A DNA stretch of 64,000 nt from Ignelater luminosus (GCA_011009095.1 VTPC01001072.1:291855-355854); one strand, 5' to 3'. Shown: positions 22,996-34,691, numbered from the stretch's first letter. The notes: generated by a model from the letters alone, not told the origin. Numbers and translations: made by a program.

Positions 22996-23593
22996 CCTCA
23001 CATGACACCGAACTGCAATAGATAGTACCGCGACTGTTCATGGAGTTACCATTGTTTTCTTTCATGCAGGTCCTATTTATGTAATTTAGCATGGTTTGAC
23101 ATTGTAATTTGTATTCCACGAGTAGCCACGAATGTAAAAAAAAATCTTAGAAATTGGAATCTTAAGCACTTCTAACAAGCCTCTGAGACAAAAGAACTTC
23201 TAATATATCCCTATCATCAAATTTCCACCTCTTGAAGTTGCTGATTTTTTTAAGTTACGCGTATTGCTTTTCCTGAAACTATACGCACATCAAAACTTTA
23301 TAATGTTCTTGCTTATGTAATTCTCTACAATTTGCCATCAACCAAACTGGAATCGGTAGAGTATTTACGAATTTATACCCAGATTACTGAAAATGGTGTC
23401 TTCAACACTCCTTGCAGAGAAAGAATAGTGACCCTGGGTATGTAAGACACTAAGACTTATAGTATGTACTCAACATAACAAATAAAAGTCGATACGAAAC
23501 GTGCATTAGGGTGGGTAATGATAGGTCACGGCGCGACTCATGTGAATGCGCGAGAAAAGGTATATGTACGTGATTGAGAGCAAACGTAAGCTA

Positions 23594-23905
23594 GAAGTCT
23601 GCATGGGTCGAAGCTCGGATTCGGGTCAGGCCGGGTTTCAGTTTAAAGAATTATTGGGCTTTTCGGGCCTACGTCCGCTCAATTGAGCCGTTCGAACCTC
23701 TCGAGCCATACGGGCCTTCGGGCTTCCTGGCTCTATCGGGCCGTTCGATCTTGTCGAGCTGTCGGAACCTATCGGACCTCTTGGGCTTTTCGGCCCTTCG
23801 AGCTTCTCTGTCGAGCCAATCAAGAAGTCACCGGGTTTTTTTCGGACCGCGTTGAGTTTCTCTCCAGTCGGTCCGGCTCGGGGACTTTTGGTCCCTGCAG
23901 GGCTC
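23594..23905 (+). mobile_element. GC-rich minisatellite element, copy 1
   Basis: The left end reads (TA)GAAGTCTGCATGGG and the right end CCTGCAGGGCTC(TA), matching the family inverted repeat TAGAGCCCTGCACGGGCC. The interior is a degenerate 9-bp tandem (TCGGGCCTN, TCGAGCCGT variants). It also keeps the family's left non-repeat part (GGGTTTCAGTTTAAAGAATT) and right part (GATCAAGAAGTCACCGGG-like, then TCTCCAGTCGG). GC content is far above the flanks. Confidence 0.8.
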
Positions 23906-24137
23906 TACTCTAACATCTCCTGCATTTCAGGAATGGTCATGGTGTCGAAATGGGACGCTGACACCTGGTAGTAGCTGTTCAACGATTCTGGCATCGGCAA
24001 TCGTCGTTTGGTATTTTCCCAGTTTAGTTCGTATCTCGGAACCGGAAGGTCACAACAAGACGATACTTGGTCTTCGTAGCGTAAGACTGATAGTTTTCCA
24101 ATAATCCGGAAATCCTCTTTTGTTGATCTCTAACTTA
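23906..24137 (-). repeat. Satellite family A/B spacer between copies 1 and 2
   Basis: About 230 bp, two diverged satellite units in minus orientation. Landmarks on the minus strand are GTTAGAGATCAACAAAAGAG, TCTTACGCTACGAAGACC, GAGATACGAACTAAACT and CCATTCCTGAAATGCAGGAG. It is homologous to the spacer at 48,586-48,831, which also sits between two GC-rich elements. Confidence 0.8.
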
Positions 24138-24598
24138 GAGGCTAACACGAGTCGAGTTTTCAAGTCGGGCATTTACGCAGCCCGGGTCAAAGTTCGGGTT
24201 CGGGCTTTTCGGACTTACGTCTGGTCAATCGAGCTGTTTGGGCCTCTCGAGTCGTTCGGTCTTGTTGGAGCTGTCGAACTGTTGAAGTCTGTAGGAACCC
24301 TTGTCCCTATCGGGCCATAAAAGTCTGTCGGGCTCTTCAGGTTACTCTCGAGCCGTCAAGACTTCTTGGCCCTTCGGGTCTCTCTGGTTTATCGGGGCGG
24401 TTGAATCTTTCGGGCCTGTCGGACCGTACGCGCCTCGGGCCGTTTGGACTTCTCGGCCCTTAGGGCTTCTCTGTAGGACCGTTCGGAATTCGAGCCGTTC
24501 GTGTCGTTCCGAGATGCTCAGGCCTTTCGTTACCGGTTTTTTTTTCGAGAGGCGTCAAGTTTGTCCCCAGTCGGGCCGGACCGGATCGGGTCGGGCTC
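24138..24598 (+). mobile_element. GC-rich minisatellite element, copy 2
   Basis: The left end is (TA)GAGGCTAACACGAG and the right end GGGTCGGGCTC(TA). The interior 9-bp minisatellite is longer than in copy 1. The right part has TTTTTTTCGAGAGGCGTCAA and then GTCCCCAGTCGGGCC, as in other copies. Open frames at 24,120-24,820 are by-products of the 9-bp period. Confidence 0.8.
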
Positions 24599-24699
24599 TA
24601 GTGTGTAGTTGAGATTGTCACTATGTCTGTATACCTTGAGTGGGTATTAAAGACGGAATTTACCGGAGTGGCCCGTACAACGACAAAAAAACGTTTGTT

Positions 24700-24936
24700 C
24701 TGTGCTTGGCCTGTCGAGCCGTTCGGGCCTCTCAAGCCATCGAGCCTATCAAGACTTTTAGACTTCTCGACCTTTCGGGTCGTCTGGCATGTTGGACTGT
24801 TCTGGTCTCCGGGCTGTTGATCCGTTCGGGCTTCTCGGGTCGTCGAGCTTGTCGCACCTTTTGGACTTCTCGGACATTCGAACTTCTCTGTTGGTTTATT
24901 TGTTCCCCTAAAAACTGCAGCCCGTGCAGCGCTGTA
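24700..24936 (+). mobile_element. GC-rich minisatellite element, copy 3, 5'-truncated
   Basis: 9-bp units start abruptly at about 24,706. The right end reads AGCCCGTGCAGCGCTGTA, a slightly altered family end. The left terminal repeat and the left unique part are absent. Confidence 0.65.
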
Positions 24937-25148
24937 AATGAATCAGTAAACAGGTTGTGCGGGACTGTGAAGCACGTGCTGCATATCGGCTCACGAAAGC
25001 GGAAATTAACAAGCAGTCTCCTCTCAATTCGTATCGGGCATCAAGCACGGGCAGTTTTGTTTAAATCTAAAATAGATTCGGGATCGGGTGAAGCTTTTAA
25101 AATATGTTACGGGCCGCAAGAAGAATAAAATTATCAGTTATTGCAGTA

Positions 25149-25190
25149 CAGTAAAATCTTCAATTATGGACACTCCTTATAAGTGGACAG
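25149..25190 (+). repeat. Pogo/Tigger-like terminal sequence
   Basis: The segment reads CAGTAAAATCTTCAATTATG and then GGACACTCCTTATAAGTGGA. This resembles the CAGTAAAACCTC...GGACACTCTTATAACCGGACA type of pogo/Tigger ends. No matching second end was found. Confidence 0.45.
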
Positions 25191-25411
25191 ATTTTGTAGA
25201 GCCAGAGTACATACTGAATGGTCTCTTTCAAGCGGAAACTTCCAATAAACGGATAATAAGTATGAAAGACGTTACGCAGTAATTGCGTCTGTTGATATAT
25301 TGATTCTTTTTGTTAACTAACTAAGAGAAGTGACTACATAAAAGAACATTAGCGACCGGCAGTAGTCGCAATTCTTCAAGGTTTAGGCAAGCACTGGCTT
25401 GGTTATCCACT

Positions 25412-25622
25412 AGGTTTGTGACAAAAAATCTACATCGATAAGTTTTCGTCGATTTAAATCACCGTGCGTACTAACCGTTCAATTTAAATCGACGCAACCT
25501 CTTCGACGTAGACTTTTTAGCACAAGGACCGGTAACCATTTTCAACAATTATTGTAGTGGGTTAGTGCAATAATTTTGATAAGTAAAATTGCGTTTTTTG
25601 TACTTTTCAATCTGAACTGAAA
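25412..25622 (-). repeat. Short interspersed element, right inverted copy
   Basis: The inverted partner of 22,440-22,632. On the minus strand it contains GAAAAGTACAAAAAACGCAA, ATTGCACTAACCCA and the internal stem CGTCGATTTAAAT with ATTTAAATCGACG (25,446-25,493). Confidence 0.65.
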
Positions 25623-27174
25623 ATGGTCATATTTCTTTCAATATTGAGAATATCCACACTATAGAGTGCTGAAATATCGAATGTAATAGCTCCCCTAAAC
25701 CTTGTACCCTTTTCTAGATTTTCCTCCTAGCGGTCCATCTTTTCACTATACTTACCAAATTTTCTGTCTGTCAAGCAATTCTGTAAAGAGCATCCTTTCT
25801 TTAGCTCAATATTGAGTAACCCTTTATTATAGTGAAAGATTTCAAGAATAACCATATGTAAAGTATCTCCAGGCAAAGTTAAAATATAATCGGTGCTCAT
25901 CAAAAGCAGCGTCTTAGAAGCCGTAAAGTACAATAAAAACACTTCTTCCAATTAAAAAACAAATTAATCGATTAAACAAGACAAAAAAGAAGCGCATCAA
26001 TGCACAGTCATCGGTATCGTAAAAAGAGAGCAAGCAAAATGGTTTACGCGAAGCGGTAAAATAATCTTCACAGTAAAATGTTTGTGGACACAACTTTATA
26101 ATGGTCTGTTATTTTAAAACCGGTGAAGAGCTGCATATGTTTAGGTTTGTAAAGGTGGCGAAAACGGGAAGAAACTGTAATAATATTGGAAAGAGAGTAA
26201 ATCTAGAATAGTATACTATATACAACGGCGCACAAGATGTGCTTCAGCTGTTCAGTTTTATTTCTGATAATAAAATTTCTATTTTATTTCCCCACTTTGA
26301 TTTCATTTTATTATTCTCTGACTGACCTACACTCTCGCTCGACTATCGTATAGAAGTATTATTGTATAACCGATATTTCGCACTAATAAATATTAAAACA
26401 ATATGGTTATTGAACACAATGGTTTTATTTTCTTCTGCTTTTTTTCCCTTAATAAATGTCTTTTGTACAGTAAGTGGGATTTTAAATACGTTATTGTTCT
26501 TGTGCTTCGTTGTTATTGTTATTTATAAATTGAACCATTGTTTTATGTATATTGTTAAGTGTTCTCCAGACGAAAACTTTTGTTCGACATCTGGATACTA
26601 ATAATGATAAACGTCTATGTATTCAATTAGTTAATTAGTTGACTATCTATAGTTACAAAGTCATGAGAAATGATAGAAACTTAATCATCATTAAAATTCA
26701 CTTTATTGCATTGTAGGTGATTTTGCAGACGAACTAATAAATATAATTTTTTAATTTTCTTCTTTCTCACGTTAAAATGAAGAAAAAAGCTGACTTTACG
26801 ACATTAGTTTAGAGATATTAGAAGGCTATCAAAACAATCTTCTCTTTGTAGGTGTGGAGGATACCACAATAAATAATAATAGTAGTTACGTTCAAACATA
26901 ACAATAATAAACTTGTCAACACATCAGAAGCAAAATGCAATTTTTCTTTTAACGACGTGTTAGAGAAGCAGTGACTCTAGGCTTAATTTTTTATGAACTG
27001 TCTGGCTAAAAACAGTAAGCAATTAAATATATGAATCGAAAATAGAAATTAATGTAAAGAACATATCATATAGGTCTGTTGAAAATTGATCACTTAAGCT
27101 ATCAAGTGATCTGGATAGATTCGGTAATCAGAACTGAAGCATTAATTAAATCACTGCTAATTCAATATGTATAA
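25623..27174. other. AT-rich non-coding stretch, nothing recognised
   Basis: A 79-codon frame at 26,362-26,601 encodes two hydrophobic stretches but is T-rich and probably a chance frame. No family match. Confidence 0.4.
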
Positions 27175-27234
27175 TTTCCGATTATCGAGATACCTAAATT
27201 TAGTGGCCGCTATGATAATCAGCTTTCTGTTTAA
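27175..27234 (+). pseudogene. BEL/Pao gag relic
   Basis: The frame reads FPIIEIPKFSGRYDNQ and ends at a stop. The pattern matches the relic at 3557 (I-E-L-P-K-F-D-G-N-Y) and thus the DUF1759 gag region. The upstream flank also resembles the 3.5-kb copy. Confidence 0.55.
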
Positions 27235-27484
27235 AGTCACATATTAGGGCATTGACACATTTACTTACCTCGACTAAATTGGAATAATCCTTTAAAGAGT
27301 TGTGACTGAAGCGAGTTTTAAAACCAGAGCTCATTTACTTTGAAGTTAACAATAGTTTCCGTTACATCTAACGGCCCTGCCATCAAAACAAACAAACAGA
27401 ACAGATTCTAACCCCCAATTCTTCGGTTAGATAAATTTGAGGAATTTACCACTCTTGGAAGTATCATTACTGTAAGATGGGCTC

Positions 27485-29570
27485 CTTAAGTTTAGTTATT
27501 ATTAAAAAGAGGATTCCTAACGAACCTGCCTATTTTTGTAAAAACGAAAACCCTAAATTAGTATATCTCGTATTTATCTCTCCAACCTAGAAAGTTAATG
27601 GAGAACGGAGCTTGACCTGTTTTCAAATAAATAGGTTGCAGACAGTCACACTCGTTTCTAGTCTGACCCATGTTCGTAATTTAGTTCTCGTAAGAAAGGC
27701 AATGGAGAGCGAAGCCTGACTGTAGAAGAATTGACCCAGACCTATTTTCAAGCTTATTCTACGTAAGAAGGTAAATGGAAAGCTTGAGAGGGCGAACCAC
27801 CTCCGGTCTTCGTCTCTTTAAAAAGGCTGATAGATAGAAGGTCAACTCGTATTAACAATTAATTTTTGAGAAAACCAATGGTGAAGCCTGGCCCGTTTTC
27901 AAACAAAGGGATCTCCTCCAAACGATCGCACTCGTTTCTAGCCTGACCCATGTTCGTAATCTAGCTCTAGCAAGAAAAACAATAGAGAGCAAATGGGAGA
28001 ACAGACCCCAACGTACTTATAAGCCTAGTATTCTTAAGAAGGTAAATATAAGGTACAGTTCACTGCTAGGAATGAAGGAAGGACGAAGCCCAACCGATCT
28101 TCCTCTCTTTAAAAAGGCCAACTGGTATTCGTAATTAGTTTTTAAGGTTAATGAAGGTCGGAGCTTGACCAGGTCTCAAACAATAGTGTCCCGGTCGGTG
28201 GCCGCCGGAGGCGACCGCACTCGTTTCAAGCCTAACCTATATTAATAATTTAGCTCTCAAAAGAAAAGCAATGGACAGCGAAGCTTGACTTTGAACCTCT
28301 GCAGGTGGCTCGTGGGAGAATGAACTTTGACCTGTTTTCAAGTTTAGTATTCTTAATAGAAAATACAGGTCACCTTGAAACGGCAAAGCCCGACTGATCT
28401 TCGTATTTATCTCTCCCAGAATGTTGATAAAAGGAGCCTAACTCGTTTTCGAACAAAGGGACTGGCGACCACATTCGTTTTTCGCCGGACCCATGTTCGT
28501 AACTTAGCTATCGTAAGAAAGACAATAACAAGCCTGACCGTTATTAAGTTTAGTGTACTTAAGAAGACAACGGCTATCCTTGTGAAGGCGAAGCCCGAAA
28601 GCTGATAATGGGCGACGTCCTACTGGTATTAGTAATTAATGGAGGGCGGTGTCTGATTCGTTTTCAAACAGAGGGGTTTTAATCAGTAGTCGTTGCAGGC
28701 GTCCGCACTCGTAAGCCAGCTCCCTCGTAAGAAAGGCAATGAAGAGCAAAGCCTAACTTTGGGCCTCCGCAAGTGGCCCGTAGGAGAATACACCCAACAT
28801 GCTTTTAAGCTTAGTACATTTCAGAAGGTAAATATAAGACGAAAGTTACCTTTGAGAAACCCAACCGGTCTTTGTATTTGCCTCTGTAAAAAGATTAATA
28901 ATAAGCAAAGCCCAGCCCGCTTTCGTAATTAGTTTCTAAAAAATGTCTATAGAGGGCAAAGGTTGACTTGTTTTCCGAGAAAAGAGCCTTGATCGGTGAT
29001 CGCTAATGTAGCTCTCGTGAGAAAGGTAATAGAGAGCCAAGCCTAACTTCCAGCCTCCAGAGGTGGCCCGTGGGAAAATAGACCCCGACCTATTTTCAAG
29101 CTTAATATTCTGAAGAAGGTAAATAGAAGGCAAATATCATCTTTGGGAGGGCAAAGCCCGACCCGTATTCCTAATTAGTCTCTTAAGAAGGTCTATAGAA
29201 GGCGAAGCCTGACTTGTTTTCAGACAAAGGAGCCTCGATCGGTGGTCGCTGCAGGCGGCCGCACTCGTTTCTAGAAATTTGGGGCTCCGCAAGCGGCCCA
29301 TAGGAGAATTGATCCCAACCTATTTCCAAGCTTAATATTCTTAAGAAAGTAAATAGAAGGTAAAGGTCACCTTTGAGAAAGCAAAATCCAACCCGTCTTT
29401 GGATTCATGTCTGTAGGAAGACTGATAAAGGGTGAAGCCTAATCCGTATTCGTAATTACTTTTTCAGAAAGTCAATCAAAAGCGGAGTTTGGTCCGTTTT
29501 CAAACAAGAAGGGGCCAGATCGGTGATAGCTGCAGGCGGCCATATCCATTTCTACCTCAAGAGTTTTGAA
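27485..29570 (+). repeat. Higher-order satellite array (~280 bp unit of four monomers)
   Basis: The phrase GCCTGACCCATGTTCGTAAT or variants, or the GCAGGCGGCCGCACTCGTTT segment just before it, recurs near 27,661, 27,941, 28,230, 28,484, 28,711, 28,995, 29,271 and 29,551, giving steps of about 230-290 bp. Each unit contains four diverged monomers of the form (TTCGTANTTAG)(TNCTTAAGAAGG)(NAATGGAGGGC)(NAAGCCYGAC). Flanking words are GGTGGCCCGTGGGAGAAT and TCAAACAAAGGGGCC. The same monomers occur singly or in small groups at 37.4, 38.8, 46.7-48.0, 53.0 and 58.7 kb. Confidence 0.8.
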
Positions 29571-31950
29571 GTTTCAAGTGCCTTTTTAAGTGCATACTTT
29601 AAATCTTAAAGAATAAATTGTTTAACTTTTTAGCTTGCTACAGGAAGGAACGCGATCTAGAATTGTTATTAGCAGAATATTAATTCGGACTTTCTTGGTT
29701 TTGCTAAAATGTGTTAGGACAATTTGCTTAGTGAGTAGTATTTTGGCACTGTCGTGTAGATTTTCCACAAAAGGCTCTCCGAGCAACTCTCATCATCCTG
29801 ATTAGTTTAGAATTTTTCTAAAACCATCAAGCTACCGCGGCTCACCTAAGTAGTCATGAGCAGCTTTAATTTTTCGTCCTTATACAATAAACGTTACTGT
29901 ACAATTAATAAATACTCAAACCGTAAGTTTTATTTATGTTTAAGAATGGCACTCACAAGAACTTCGGAGTTCGTCTCTCTAAGTTGTCTTGGGTTAGATT
30001 CAATCTACCATTTAATGAACCACAAACTCTCAGAACTGTAGTTAGCCACAGCTACACCTGATATCCAGGAAATAATAAATAAAAACAATTCATTAAGCTT
30101 GTGGTTGTCAACTTCTGTAACGTAACATAAAAGTAGTTATAAAGAGAACTTACCTTTTCTAACAACCGAGATGAGAGAGATTTCGTCAGAAATTATCATA
30201 AAATCAGTTGATCAGTAATCCACCAAATGTAAGGTCCACTGCAATCGACAAATCAGTATAAGAGAAGAAGAGGCGGGAGGCTTATTTTAACTTGATGAGT
30301 ACTTGAATGGCGTATTTAACTCCTTTTATATTTTTCCTAGTCAAGCAAGCATTGTAACTCTGCGGCTTTTCATCACTCATGATTAAGGTTTCTTACGAAT
30401 ACCTTAATTGTGGTATTCATAGCAAACACTTCACAAGGTTTCCACGCAACTGTATATCTACTGGATAAATTTTTTTAATTGGCGGACATTTTCTCAGAAA
30501 TTTTGGCATAATCCAGAAAAGTAAAGCTCGTGCGAATCGTAATCTGAATAGGGATGAATCCGATACTAGTCAAGTAAGGTACTAGAATTGGTAAGAGTTC
30601 AAGGATCGCTACTGTAGACAGTAAACATTTCAAATATTTTAGTCTCGAAGCACAGTTGAGATACTTCAATGTGGATAATCTAGTATGCGATTCCAGAAAG
30701 AAATTTTTATAAGCATAACCGGAAATCCTGTAACTTCGTTACAAGGAAGAAAATTCGGTCAAGTTGCGAATGTAAAATTGATGAAAACTGTAAAACTTAG
30801 AGAAATCTAAAGGAATGTCAATAATACTAAAAGCATAAATCAAAGCAAGTAATTTGTACATGTCATTGAACGATAATATCAATCTACTACTGATTTTATG
30901 GTTTGCTCTGCAATAGATGCCAATCAGAAAGAAATAAACAGAATGCATTTTACATTTTTTTTACTTTATCGACAACTGCATGTAAAGTACGCAGTTTTAT
31001 CGTTATTCATGCATGGGTGCACTCTGTCAGTTTACTCTTACGTCTGTTTCCACAGATTTTTTCACTGATATGCGTATAAATACTACGATTGATACGCAGT
31101 TGTATAAGTTTATAATTCCTTTCCCAAGACTAGAACATAAATATCTCACCAGCATTAACACACAATGGCATTTTAAAAAGAATTCCTTCCTCGAACGACG
31201 ACGAAATAGTAGCGGACCTAAAAAATTTTTAACGCCATGTCCTCGTTCTTATAAACTAAATGGACTAACCGTGTCCATAATTCACATTTTACAACTCAAA
31301 AGGCATAATAGAAAAAAGAGCAGCGGTATATCCTATATATTTTTCTCTCTATATGATATACCTTACCTTCACCTTTATCAAAATGTCAGGAAATATAGTG
31401 AAACACAAATGGCATCGTTTATTTTTTCCGGACATTTCAAAATTTCCTCAATTTACTTCTCTATTAGGGTTCCCTTTATTATGGATGAAACGACCACGCA
31501 CTTATTTTATTCGATTCTTATTTATTGAAATAAAATTTAATTCAAACGCTTCAGATAAAAACCGAGTTGTTTCCTTTTTTTCTATAATAATGAACATGTG
31601 TAGAGTCAAGTTGTTATTTTAATATAATACGGCAGCAGCTGGTAGCGAATAGCAAAACCCACACTGAAACAACAAACTTTGTATTTTATTACTTTACCAA
31701 TGAATGTCTATCAGTGCTAGAAAGTAAAAAGTTATAAAATCCCGTTATGGAAAGTTTTTATTGTGTGGAAGGAACCGATTCAGATCTAAATATTATTTTT
31801 GAGACATTGGTCGTATAATAAGAGTTTTTTATGGGGCCAGTAGATCAAAATTTTCGTAACCGTAACATGATCTACAGAATGAACAAGCCAAACCAGCAAT
31901 AAAGTTCGAAGAAGGCGTAAATTGTACGGTTGCTAAGCAAATGAGCGATT
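29571..31950. other. AT-rich stretch, no recognised gene
   Basis: No transposon end or satellite seen. The longest non-repeat ORF of the window outside copia and the GC-rich island lies here (31,013-31,528; see its own entry). Confidence 0.4.
31013..31528 (+). CDS. Unrecognised 171-codon ORF
   Basis: Rich in Ser, Ile, Phe and Tyr. No signal peptide, zinc finger, membrane domain or transposon motif could be seen. A second plus-strand frame (31,353-31,622) overlaps it by about 175 bases. Composition is like the surrounding AT-rich DNA, so it may be a chance frame. Its length is nevertheless at the edge of what chance should give here. Confidence 0.2.
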   Translation: MGALCQFTLTSVSTDFFTDMRINTTIDTQLYKFIIPFPRLEHKYLTSINTQWHFKKNSFLERRRNSSGPKKFLTPCPRSYKLNGLTVSIIHILQLKRHNRKKSSGISYIFFSLYDIPYLHLYQNVRKYSETQMASFIFSGHFKISSIYFSIRVPFIMDETTTHLFYSILIY

Positions 31951-32031
31951 AGAAGTAACGAGAACTGAGACATTTATTAAACGTTCAGTAACGATTCAGT
32001 TACAGATAGTTTAAAACATAATCGAAAAGGC

Positions 32032-32076
32032 GTAACATTGCCGACTATCAAGCTACCTGGATTTAAAGGTGAATAG
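32032..32076 (+). pseudogene. BEL/Pao gag relic
   Basis: The frame reads VTLPTIKLPGFKGE and then a TAG stop. It aligns with the other four relics of the DUF1759 stretch. Confidence 0.55.
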
Positions 32077-32525
32077 ACAGCTATTCATTTAAGTGCATCG
32101 CTAATGCATTCAAGTAAATCCCAGTCGAGATAATCTTTCAGGAGCAGAATGACTCGCTTGTATTAGAATCTAGATCGATCTTCATTATAATCTGATATTA
32201 CCCAAGAAACAACGGGAATTAGTTTCTGATATCTGAAGTTTTTAAAATAGGCTCCTTTAAATTTAAATTTAGATAATAAAAAAGTTTCTTCTTAATTGAT
32301 AAATAATGGTTTAGGCACTCCAATGTCATACATTGACAACTTGCAAATACGAAAAGAATTATCCCGTTAAATTATATCATCGTACATTTCTTTCACTCTC
32401 ACGCAGTCTAAATTTAAATTACAGAGAAATGTTAATGAATAATAAAAAAGGCCCTGAAAAACATCGGAAAACGTTAGAAATGCTATCAAATGTAAGAGAT
32501 AATTCAGAATGTAACAGAGAAAAGC

Positions 32526-32570
32526 GTAAAATTGCAGACTATCAAGCTGCCAGAATTTGGAGGTACATAG
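32526..32570 (+). pseudogene. BEL/Pao gag relic
   Basis: The frame reads VKLQTIKLPEFGGT and then a stop. It is the second member of the tandem duplication, a few hundred bases after the 32.03-kb copy. Confidence 0.55.
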
Positions 32571-32790
32571 ATATTTAAGGGTATTGATAACACATTTACC
32601 TCCATCCAGGTAGAGAATCTTCCAGGAGCAAAATGACTAGCTTGTATTAAAATCTAAATCAATATTCATAACAATCTGATATTACCACTAAAAGAACAAA
32701 AATTAGTTTCTGATGTATTCGGAACTTTTAACCATTTCGCGGTGAAAAGAAGTACTTTAAAGATTTCAATAATAAAGTTTCTTCTAAATT

Positions 32791-34117
32791 AGAAAATAAC
32801 GGTTTAGACACAAACAAAATCTCCAGTCGGCTTGCACACGTGCTATACCTGTAATAATTCTTAGTATAGCTTCTTCCCGCAACGTTCGTATCGACCACCC
32901 TACCACTTGCTTATGGGCAGCAACTCCCATACTTTTGTCATCGTTATCCAATAAAATACAATTTTCAGGTATAAAATGAAGTTTCCCAAAAAAGGGCATA
33001 CTACACTTTTAACGTTTATTTTCCTTCTCTTTGAGATGGTGAAAATTTCGAGTCGATAGAGGCGATGCACAAAGACTTGGAAGAGCTATTTGCCAAATCT
33101 CAGTATTAATTACTCAGAAATAACGGTGGCAGAGGGGATCAAAGGAAAACTCTACCTAGGTTTCGAGGGACCTTTTGGAAAGTTTCGGAATCTGCATAGA
33201 AAATCACGTATTGAGCACTAAAGTACGCCACATTATAGAAAATTGGTAGGGCTATTTTTTGCCGATTTTCGTTTTCTGTGTTCTTAATCTGAAAAATGAC
33301 CTTTTTCGCATCCCATTCCGTGACATATCCGACCGCACGAACTCCATTTTCCTACGACCCCGTATAACTGCCCCAGAAAGGTTCAAAAGACACTTCTAAT
33401 CGACCGCAAAAGCGAACGCAAGCAACTAGTGTCCCCCTAGTCTTGATGCCTCGTCGTTTCCTTCATTTAGACCTTATTAGCCCATACTTTGCTGAGTAAC
33501 GAATTTTTTACAAGCTCCATTACCCTAGGACGTCGCATAACCGCTCCAAGGTCTAAAAGAAGACAAATTACATTTTTCTCTTCTAATCAACCCACAAACG
33601 TATGCACGCCACTGATATCTACCTAGCTTCTTCCTTCTTCGATGGTGCCTTCATTTAACAAAAATCGAACTCGATCAGATTATATTTTACCGAATTACGG
33701 ATTTTTTAAGTGGGCATAGCAGCACGTCATGGAAAAAAGTGTGAAGTTAACCGAATCAAATCGGATTTTTTCGAGTAGATAGAAAAAAACTCCCAGAAAT
33801 CAGATCTCGAATATTATGTTGACCGGACTATCAGCACGTTTTTGATGAGAAATGCAAAATTTGCATGAACGACTTTTGGAGAAATTTGCGGTTCTTTTTT
33901 ATAACCGGGAATCGTTTCTATTTGCCGATAATACACGCAAATTCATGTCAAACAGTGAAAAGCAGAATTTTGGTTTCACCTGTTGCGTCCTCTAGAGGTC
34001 AACAGCAGCAAGCAGAAAATCGGATTTAACGGCACATATGTAGTCGTTTTTTATGCTGCTTTAAGGTCTTCAAACAATAACCTTCATCACGATCTCCTTT
34101 CACAGATGCCTATGGTA
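32791..34117. other. Non-coding stretch with a two-unit repeat
   Basis: Between about 33,340 and 33,660 two diverged units of about 165-190 bp are visible. Landmarks are AACTCCATTTTCCTACGACC / AGCTCCATTACCCTAGGACG and GTTTCCTTCATTTA / GGTGCCTTCATTTA. The remainder holds no recognised feature. Confidence 0.4.
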
Positions 34118-34480
34118 GAGGCCTGCTCATGTTCGGGATCGGCCAGACCGTGGTTTAAAAATCTATCAGGCTCTTGGTGCCTACATCTGTCCTCTTGGGT
34201 TTGTTGGCCCGCTCGGGTTTCTCAGAACTATCGAGCCGTTCGCGTCTGTTGGGCTGTTTGAGCGTCTCAGGCTTGTCGGATCTGTCGAAGTTATCAGAAC
34301 TTTCGGACTTCTCTGGCCTGTCGGGTATCTCGAACCGTTGGGACCTGTGGGGCTTGTCGGGCCGTTTGGGCAACTCGGGCCTATCGGCCAGCTCGCGCGT
34401 CTCAGACCTATCAGGCCGTGCGCGTCTGTCGGGCTTATCAGGTCGAACGTGTTTTTCGAGTCGTGATTTTTGTAGTTATC
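34118..34480 (+). mobile_element. GC-rich minisatellite element, copy 4
   Basis: The left end is (TA)GAGGCCTGCTCATG, followed by the family-specific GTTTAAAAATCTATCAGG and then 9-bp units (GTCGGGCCGTTTGGG type) up to about 34,445. A right terminal repeat is not visible. Confidence 0.7.
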
Positions 34481-34489
34481 CTTAGGAGA

Positions 34490-34670
34490 CTGTTTCGTAC
34501 TACACCGAACCTAGATCCTTCTTGTACTGACTGGGACGGGCTATTTTCGTACTGAAACGGAGCGAGATCTTTTTCGTAGTGGTTCGTTCAGAAGTGACTT
34601 TTGTACTGCCCCGATCAAGCAAGCAGCCGAAAAAAATTTTCGTACTGCATCGCAGACAGGACAAGTTTCT
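34490..34670 (+). repeat. Tandem repeat, 26-28 bp unit
   Basis: TTCGTACTG or close variants recur at about 34,494, 34,521, 34,545, 34,572, 34,600 and 34,638. The consensus is near TTTTCGTACTGCACCGAGCG. It sits exactly between two GC-rich minisatellite blocks. Confidence 0.7.
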
Positions 34671-34691
34671 TCGTCGGATTTTTGAGCGGCC

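Larger units (their letters stand above)
31950..32790 (+). repeat. Tandem duplication of a BEL/Pao-derived segment
   Basis: Two copies about 490 bp apart share an ordered series of landmarks: GACTATCAAGCT, then TCTTTCAGGAGCAGAATGAC (32,135) versus TCTTCCAGGAGCAAAATGAC (32,617), then TCTGATATTACC, GAATTAGTTTCTGAT and AAGTTTCTTCT. Both copies start with the conserved gag stretch and are beyond coding. Confidence 0.7.

Noticed and set aside
26362..26601. Small two-helix membrane protein
   Set aside because: T-rich DNA gives hydrophobic peptides by chance; no start context, neighbour or conservation visible.
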